Below, piece by piece: positions 59,684 to 64,000 of a DNA stretch of 64,000 bases. This DNA is from Diaphorobacter caeni (GTDB lineage: Bacteria; Pseudomonadota; Gammaproteobacteria; Burkholderiales; Burkholderiaceae_C), in assembly GCF_015354245.1 (NCBI RefSeq), contig NZ_JADKYZ010000002.1, forward strand, positions 310,001 through 374,000, in the 5' to 3' direction. The first letter of the stretch is position 1. Each line of letters starts with the position of its first letter. The notes beneath the pieces are model-generated. The model saw only the letters and a program-made list of their open reading frames with translations. It was not told the origin of the DNA and did not search any database. Made by a program: the position numbers and the translations under genes.

Positions 59684-60204
59684 CCGCATCCGCTTCGCCT
59701 GCCGCTGGCGCGGCCACGGCTGCGCCTATCGGCCAGCCAGCCAGTGCGCCGCTGACGCGCGTGGCGCTGGCCTACATCGAGGCCCGTTTCAAGCTCTACC
59801 TGCGCTTCGGCGAACCCGCGCGCACGCACCAGCTCGACCGCTGGCGGCGCAGCGCGGTGTTCCTGCCGGGCGCGGTGTTCTGCCGCGTGCGCTGGCAGGC
59901 CAATGATTACGGCACCGTGCGCTGGCAGCTCATGGTGATGCAAGCCTGCACACCGCTGGACGATGCGCAGCGCATTCCCGGCGTGCAGCCGGGCGCACGC
60001 CTGCTGCTGCACGCCGAGGGCGACGGGCAAGTACGCGCCGTGCTGGAGCGCATCGACGCCATCGAGGCGCTGGGCATCGCGCCTGTCGCCGCCTCGCCTG
60101 CGTACTGGCGCACGCTCGCCAACCGGCTCGCTGCGTGCCTGCCGCTGCCCAAATACACCGCCGAGCGGCACGCCGCGTGGCTGACCGGGAGGGCGCTGCC
60201 ATGA
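59680..60204 (+). CDS. DUF2840 domain protein
   Basis: A 174-residue protein of the DUF2840 family, regularly found between parA and traF on Tn4371-like elements. The core is LAYIEARFKLYLRFGEPART with FLPGAVFCRVRWQANDYGTVRWQ and LPKYTAERHAAWLTGRALP. The function is unknown. It overlaps both neighbours by 4 nt, so it is coupled with transfer and partition genes. Confidence 0.85.
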   Translation: MTASASPAAGAATAAPIGQPASAPLTRVALAYIEARFKLYLRFGEPARTHQLDRWRRSAVFLPGAVFCRVRWQANDYGTVRWQLMVMQACTPLDDAQRIPGVQPGARLLLHAEGDGQVRAVLERIDAIEALGIAPVAASPAYWRTLANRLAACLPLPKYTAERHAAWLTGRALP

Positions 60205-60800
60205 CCGCCGTTTCAACCGCTGGCACCGCGCCGCTTCCTCGCTCACGCCTGCGCGCTCGCATCGTGCTCGCGGGCCTCGCCGCCTGCGGCCTCGCTGCGC
60301 TGGCCTGGGCGTCCTTCGTACATCCGCTGCCGCGCCTAATCTACAACCCGTCCGACAGCGTGGCCGTCGGCTGGTATCGCGTCGATCCGCTGCGCCATCG
60401 GCCCAGCTCGCTGTCACGTCCGCTACCACCATCATTGCGCGTGGACAGCATCGTCCTGATCACGCTGCCGCCAGACGCCGCCGCGCTGGCTGCGCAGCGC
60501 GGCTACCTGCCGGCGCGCGTGCCGCTGCTCAAACGTGTCGGTGCCATCGCGCCGCAGCATGTGTGCATCTTCGATGCGCTGGTGTGGATTGATGGCGTGC
60601 CGGTGGCCGCCGTCTTGCCCACCGACCGGCTGGGCCGCCCGCTGCCATCCTGGCTGCAGTGTCGGCAGCTTCGGCCTGGCGAACTGTTCCTGCTCAGTTC
60701 GACCAATCCGGCGTCGTTCGACAGCCGGTATTTCGGGACGGTGCGTGTATCCGCCGTGATCGGCGTCGCGCACCCGGTCTGGCTGGAGAAGCGCCCATGA
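60201..60800 (+). CDS. traF: TraF-type conjugative transfer S26 signal peptidase
   Basis: Serine peptidase of 199 residues that, in RP4, cuts and cyclises the TrbC pilin. It has an N-terminal membrane helix (about 20-40), the catalytic Ser in NPSDSVAVGWYRV and the Lys in RVPLLKRVGAIA, both in S26/TraF order, and a C-terminal FLLSSTNPASFDSRYFG box. The trbC substrate gene is not in this window. The start overlaps DUF2840. Confidence 0.88.
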   Translation: MTAVSTAGTAPLPRSRLRARIVLAGLAACGLAALAWASFVHPLPRLIYNPSDSVAVGWYRVDPLRHRPSSLSRPLPPSLRVDSIVLITLPPDAAALAAQRGYLPARVPLLKRVGAIAPQHVCIFDALVWIDGVPVAAVLPTDRLGRPLPSWLQCRQLRPGELFLLSSTNPASFDSRYFGTVRVSAVIGVAHPVWLEKRP

Positions 60801-61240
60801 TCGCCGCCGATTCGCTGCGCATCATCGTGCTATCAGGCGTGTCGATCCGGTGGCGTTCCGCGTGTCGTCGCGCGTGCAGTGCGGGCGCATCCGCGCTGCA
60901 CTTCGCGCTGCCTTCGGCGCAGCCATCCAACGCGCAGGCGTCTTGCCTCGAACGCTGCCGGCCTGCGGCCGTGTCCGCGTTCGCCGGCGCGCTGGCTGCT
61001 CGCGCAGCAGCGCGGCCGGGCCGCCGCTGCCCGGAGCGCCAGCGAGGGGCAAAGGCGGAAGGCAAGACAAAAGGACGCGGCACCGGGCCGCGTCGAAAGC
61101 CAGTCTGCACGTGGGGGTGGCGCGGCACGGTGCGGCTTCGCCGCCGTGCCGCGTGTGGCCGGAGGCCCGCGCCAAGACAGGGCTACCCGCGTGCTTCGCA
61201 CGCCGGGGTACGCCCCAGCTTTCAGGGAGCGCAGCCATGA
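60797..61240 (+). CDS. Putative Arg-rich protein translationally coupled between traF and relaxase
   Basis: A 147-residue open frame whose ATG overlaps the traF stop (ATGA, with GGAGAAGCG upstream) and whose stop overlaps the relaxase ATG (ATGA). The sequence is unrecognised, rich in Arg, Ala and Cys. The double coupling argues for a real gene; the odd composition and the stable hairpin at 61121-61153 inside it argue for a non-coding oriT-like region instead. I treat it as an open call. Confidence 0.35.
   Translation: MIAADSLRIIVLSGVSIRWRSACRRACSAGASALHFALPSAQPSNAQASCLERCRPAAVSAFAGALAARAAARPGRRCPERQRGAKAEGKTKGRGTGPRRKPVCTWGWRGTVRLRRRAACGRRPAPRQGYPRASHAGVRPSFQGAQP
61121..61153 (+). other. Strong hairpin upstream of the relaxase (candidate oriT)
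   Basis: CGCGGCACGG (61121-61130) pairs perfectly with CCGTGCCGCG (61144-61153), with an inner CGG/CCG step and CTTCG loop. Relaxase nick regions often lie next to such inverted repeats, just upstream of the relaxase gene. No nic consensus can be identified by eye, so the oriT label is a guess. Confidence 0.35.
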
Positions 61241-63213
61241 GCGACCGCCGCGATGACGATTTCCGCGTGCGCCCCAGCGCCCCGAAGAACCGGGGCAAGG
61301 GCCTGGGGCAGAGCTTCGTTTCCAAGGTGCTCAAGCAGGCGGGCAAGGCCAGCGGCGGCAAGTCCACGGTGCGCCGTCCGGCGTCGGCGCGTGGCACCGG
61401 CCAGCGGCCCGGCTCACGCCTGGGGCGCGGCCATACGGCGGCGCGCTTCGCGGGCGCGAAGCTGACACCCATGTCGCGGCGTGTGACCATCAAGACGCTG
61501 CTGGTGAACCAACGCCAGGCCAGCCCGCAATCGCTCGCCAAACATCTGCGCTACATCGAGCGCGATGGCGTGGGCCGCGACGGCGAGCCGGGCCAAGCCT
61601 ATGGGCCGCAGACCGACACCGCCGACCTCGACGCTTTCAAGGAACGCTGCGCCGACGACCGGCACCATTTCCGCTTCATCCTCTCGCCCGAGGATGGCGC
61701 GGAGCTGGAAGACCTGCGCACCTACACGCGGCACCTCATGGGCCGCATGGAGGCCGACCTTGGGACGGGCCTCGATTGGGTGGCCGTGAACCACTGGAAC
61801 ACCGACAACCCGCACACGCACATCGTCGTGCGCGGGCGCGACGACACCGGCAAAGACCTCATCATCGCGGGCGACTACATCGCCGATGGCTTCCGCCATC
61901 GCGCCGCCGAACTGGCGACGGAATGGCTGGGGCCGCGCACCGAGCTGGAGATCCAGCAGACCTTGCGGCGCGAGGTAGAGCAAGAGCGGTGGACGAGCCT
62001 GGATCGCACCTTGAAGCACGAGGCCGGCGACGATGGCGTGGTGCATGTCGAACGGCTCAACGAATCCCGCTTGCAGCGCCAACGCCTGCTGCTGATCAGT
62101 CGCCTGCAACGCTTGCAGCGTCTCGGCCTGGCCGACGAGACGCAGCCGGGCACCTGGGCCGTCCATGCCGATGCAGAAAAGACCCTGCGCGCCCTGGGCG
62201 AGCGCGGGGACATCATCCGCACGATGCAGCGGGCCATGCGCGGCGAGCCGCGCGAGCTGGCGGTGTTCGAGCCGGAAGACGATGGCCGAACCATCCTCGG
62301 GCGCGTAGCCGCGAAGGGGCTGGCCGACGAGCTGCGCGACCGGGGCTATCTGGTCATCGACGGCGTGGACGGCAAGGCCCATTACGTCGCGCTCAACGCC
62401 CGCGACGAGTTGGCGAACTATCCAACCGGGGCCGTGGTGGAGGTGAAGGGATCGGCCGACGTGCGCGCGGCCGACAGGAACATCGCCGCGCTGGCGAGTG
62501 ATGGCCTGTACCGCACCGATCATCACTTTGCCGTGGCGCAGGGCCAGGCCGTACCGGGCCGCGACCCGCAGGAGGTTGTGGCGGCCCACGTCCGCAGGCT
62601 GGAAGCCCTGCGCCGGGCGGGCATCGTGGAGCGAGTGGCCGAAGGGCTATGGAAGGTGCCGGGCGACCTGCCCGAGCAGGGCCGCCGCTACGACGCACTG
62701 CGCCTGGGCGGCGTGGCGGTGGAGCTGAAATCGCACCTGTCCATCGAGCGGCAGGCGCGTGTGATTGGAGCCACCTGGCTCGACCAGCAGTTGATCGGCG
62801 GCGGCTCGGGCCTGGGCGACCTGGGCTTTGGTGCGGAGGCCAGGGAGGCGCTACAGAAGCGCGCCGACTTCCTGACCGAACAGGGGCTGGCCGAGCGGCG
62901 CGGGCAGCGCGTGATCCTGGCGCGCAACCTGCTGGGCACGTTGCGCAACCGGGAGCTGGTGCAGGCCGCGAAGGACATTGCCGCTGAAACCGGCCTGGAG
63001 CATCGCCCGGTGGCCGACGGGCAGCGCGTGGCCGGCATCTACCGGCGCTCCGTCATGCTCGTCAGTGGGCGCTACGCGATGCTCGACGATGGAAAGGGTT
63101 TCAGCTTGGCGCCGTGGAAGCCGGTGATCGAGCAGCGGCTGGGACAGCAGATCACAGCCACAGTGGGCGGCAGTAGCGCTTCTTGGCAGATTGAACGAAA
63201 ACTTGGAATTTGA
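61237..63213 (+). CDS. Relaxase of the RlxS/DUF3363 (Tn4371) family
   Basis: Nicks at oriT and pilots the strand into the mating pore. From the ATG at 61237 (MSDRRDDDFRVRPS) it has 658 residues. The MOB_P-like N-terminal domain includes LAKHLRYIERDGVG (candidate Tyr), SPEDGAELEDLRTYTRHLMGR and the metal motif VNHWNTDNPHTHIVVRGRD (HxxxxxPHxH). The DUF3363 part follows to the end with YAMLDDGKGFSLAPWKPVIEQ. The last residues, from about GSSASW on, differ from the conserved family end, and hemH begins 5 nt after the stop: a recombination joint near the 3' end is likely. Confidence 0.9.
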   Translation: MSDRRDDDFRVRPSAPKNRGKGLGQSFVSKVLKQAGKASGGKSTVRRPASARGTGQRPGSRLGRGHTAARFAGAKLTPMSRRVTIKTLLVNQRQASPQSLAKHLRYIERDGVGRDGEPGQAYGPQTDTADLDAFKERCADDRHHFRFILSPEDGAELEDLRTYTRHLMGRMEADLGTGLDWVAVNHWNTDNPHTHIVVRGRDDTGKDLIIAGDYIADGFRHRAAELATEWLGPRTELEIQQTLRREVEQERWTSLDRTLKHEAGDDGVVHVERLNESRLQRQRLLLISRLQRLQRLGLADETQPGTWAVHADAEKTLRALGERGDIIRTMQRAMRGEPRELAVFEPEDDGRTILGRVAAKGLADELRDRGYLVIDGVDGKAHYVALNARDELANYPTGAVVEVKGSADVRAADRNIAALASDGLYRTDHHFAVAQGQAVPGRDPQEVVAAHVRRLEALRRAGIVERVAEGLWKVPGDLPEQGRRYDALRLGGVAVELKSHLSIERQARVIGATWLDQQLIGGGSGLGDLGFGAEAREALQKRADFLTEQGLAERRGQRVILARNLLGTLRNRELVQAAKDIAAETGLEHRPVADGQRVAGIYRRSVMLVSGRYAMLDDGKGFSLAPWKPVIEQRLGQQITATVGGSSASWQIERKLGI

Positions 63214-63218
63214 TGGCA

Positions 63219-64000
63219 TCAAATGTCTTGGGTGAGTACGGCAGTCCAGCCCGCGAGATGTTGCTCTGTGATGCGCCTCAGTGCCGCGATCCAGGCTGGG
63301 CTGTCGTTCAGACAAGGAATGTAGTCAAACGCTTGTCCTCCAGCCTGTAAAAACGCCTGCCGCGCTTCCATGTTGATCTCTTCGAGCGTCTCCAGGCAAT
63401 CGCTGACAAAACCCGGGCACATCACTTCCACGCTGCGGATTCCGGCTTTGGCCAGTGCTTGTAGCGTTGGCTCGGTATAGGGCTGCAGCCACTGGGCCGG
63501 GCCAAAGCGAGATTGGAAGGTCGCCGTGTATTGCTCGGGTTGAAGTTGCAGCGCCTGCGCCAAAAGACGGGCCGTGGTGCGGCATTGGTTTACGTACGGG
63601 TCGCCCAGCCGCACATTGCGCTCGGGTATGCCGTGGAAACTCATCACTAAGTGCTGGGCGCGTTGCCCTTTGTTCTCCCATTGCGCGTGCACACTACTGG
63701 CCAAGGCCGCGATGTAGTCTGGGTGGTCGTGGTAATCGTTGACAAATCGAAGCTCTGGATACGTGCGCGAGCGCCTCACCCAATTCGCAACATCGTCAAA
63801 CAGGCTGGCGGTGGTGGCGGCCGAGTATTGTGGGTACAGTGGCAGCACCAACACCCGTTGCACACCTGAATCCAGAAGCGCCTGCAGTTGAGTGCCCACA
63901 GCAGGACGGCCATAGCGCATGGCGGGCAGTACGGGTGTCGGCGGATGGAATTCACTCAAACGATCGCCCAGCAACTCGACCTGGCGCTGTGTCCACACAG
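63219..64000 (-). CDS. hemH: Ferrochelatase (5' end off window)
   Basis: Inserts Fe2+ into protoporphyrin IX in the last step of haem synthesis. Reading from base 64000 the C-terminal ~260 residues are present. Signatures are LPLYPQYSAATTAS, LVMSFHGIPERNVRLGDPY (His of FHGIP is catalytic), TFQSRFGPAQWLQPYT and MCPGFVSDCLETLEEI, whose Glu ligates metal. The start codon lies beyond the window. It converges on the relaxase gene with only 5 nt between stop codons. Its GC content looks lower than that of the ICE core, and it is likely chromosomal flank or acquired DNA. Confidence 0.93.
   Translation of the reverse strand, partial: VWTQRQVELLGDRLSEFHPPTPVLPAMRYGRPAVGTQLQALLDSGVQRVLVLPLYPQYSAATTASLFDDVANWVRRSRTYPELRFVNDYHDHPDYIAALASSVHAQWENKGQRAQHLVMSFHGIPERNVRLGDPYVNQCRTTARLLAQALQLQPEQYTATFQSRFGPAQWLQPYTEPTLQALAKAGIRSVEVMCPGFVSDCLETLEEINMEARQAFLQAGGQAFDYIPCLNDSPAWIAALRRITEQHLAGWTAVLTQDI

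Larger units (their letters stand above)
38016..63213 (+). mobile_element. Tn4371-family integrative element remnant carrying ars, chrA and nhaA
   Basis: Limits are approximate: the left edge lies between the rpmG terminator and the integrase at 38190, the right edge is taken at the relaxase stop. Core genes in the Tn4371 order are int, radC, DUF932, parB, DUF736, XRE, DUF2958, DUF2285, AlpA-like HTH, repA, parA, DUF2840, traF and relaxase (rlxS). The traG and trb genes that normally follow the relaxase are absent; convergent hemH begins 5 nt later. The integrase is frameshifted. No att duplication could be recognised by eye. Confidence 0.8.

Overview
The window is a GC-rich chromosome segment of a betaproteobacterium, most likely a Burkholderiales member near Comamonadaceae. 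This rests on the rpsP-rimM-trmD-rplS and rpmB-rpmG ribosomal operons, the speD-speE pair, an IPTL-CTERM surface protein next to a two-component system, and a Tn4371-type integrated element. The genus cannot be fixed from the sequence alone.

Bases 1-38000 are ordinary chromosome. In order they hold: mlaF (cut by the left edge); speD-speE for spermidine synthesis; a polar amino acid ABC importer; a PCu(A)C copper chaperone; a Bcr/CflA-type drug exporter; a Gly-rich DEAD-box RNA helicase; orn; an M48 protease, phhB and rsgA as one run; a response regulator, IPTL-CTERM surface protein and 7TMR-DISM histidine kinase cluster; a CobD/CbiB-like membrane protein; a CoA-pyrophosphatase-type Nudix protein; rplS, trmD, rimM and rpsP; an acetyltransferase and a TM2 protein; a DUF47-pit phosphate module with a PHO-box-like site; a DUF486 protein; livHMGF; rarA, lolA and ftsK; trxB; rpmB-rpmG. 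A large dispersed intergenic repeat occurs near 7.0-7.5 kb and again near 37.1-37.3 kb.

From just after rpmG to 63213 lies an integrative element of the Tn4371 family. It opens with a tyrosine integrase that carries a 1-nt frameshift. Next come a toxin-antitoxin pair, two unnamed genes that look like PD-(D/E)XK nucleases (one CoiA-like), radC and DUF2958. The cargo is an arsR-arsC-acr3-arsC-arsH-chrA operon plus nhaA. The maintenance and transfer block follows: DUF932, ParB, DUF736, an XRE regulator facing a second DUF2958 gene, an FseA-like DUF2285 protein, an AlpA-like HTH, RepA followed by three iterons, ParA with a small partner, DUF2840, a TraF-type S26 peptidase and the relaxase. Five nucleotides after the relaxase stop lies the 3' end of a convergent hemH. 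No traG or trb mating-pore gene is present.

The element therefore looks like a plasmid-like ICE that can replicate, partition and be nicked, but it has a broken integrase and appears to lack its secretion half at this locus. It is probably an immobile or only mobilizable remnant carrying arsenic and chromate resistance. The parts least explained by known systems are the integrase-proximal toxin/nuclease cluster, the repA iterons, and the repeated palindromes and duplicated non-coding leaders inside the element.
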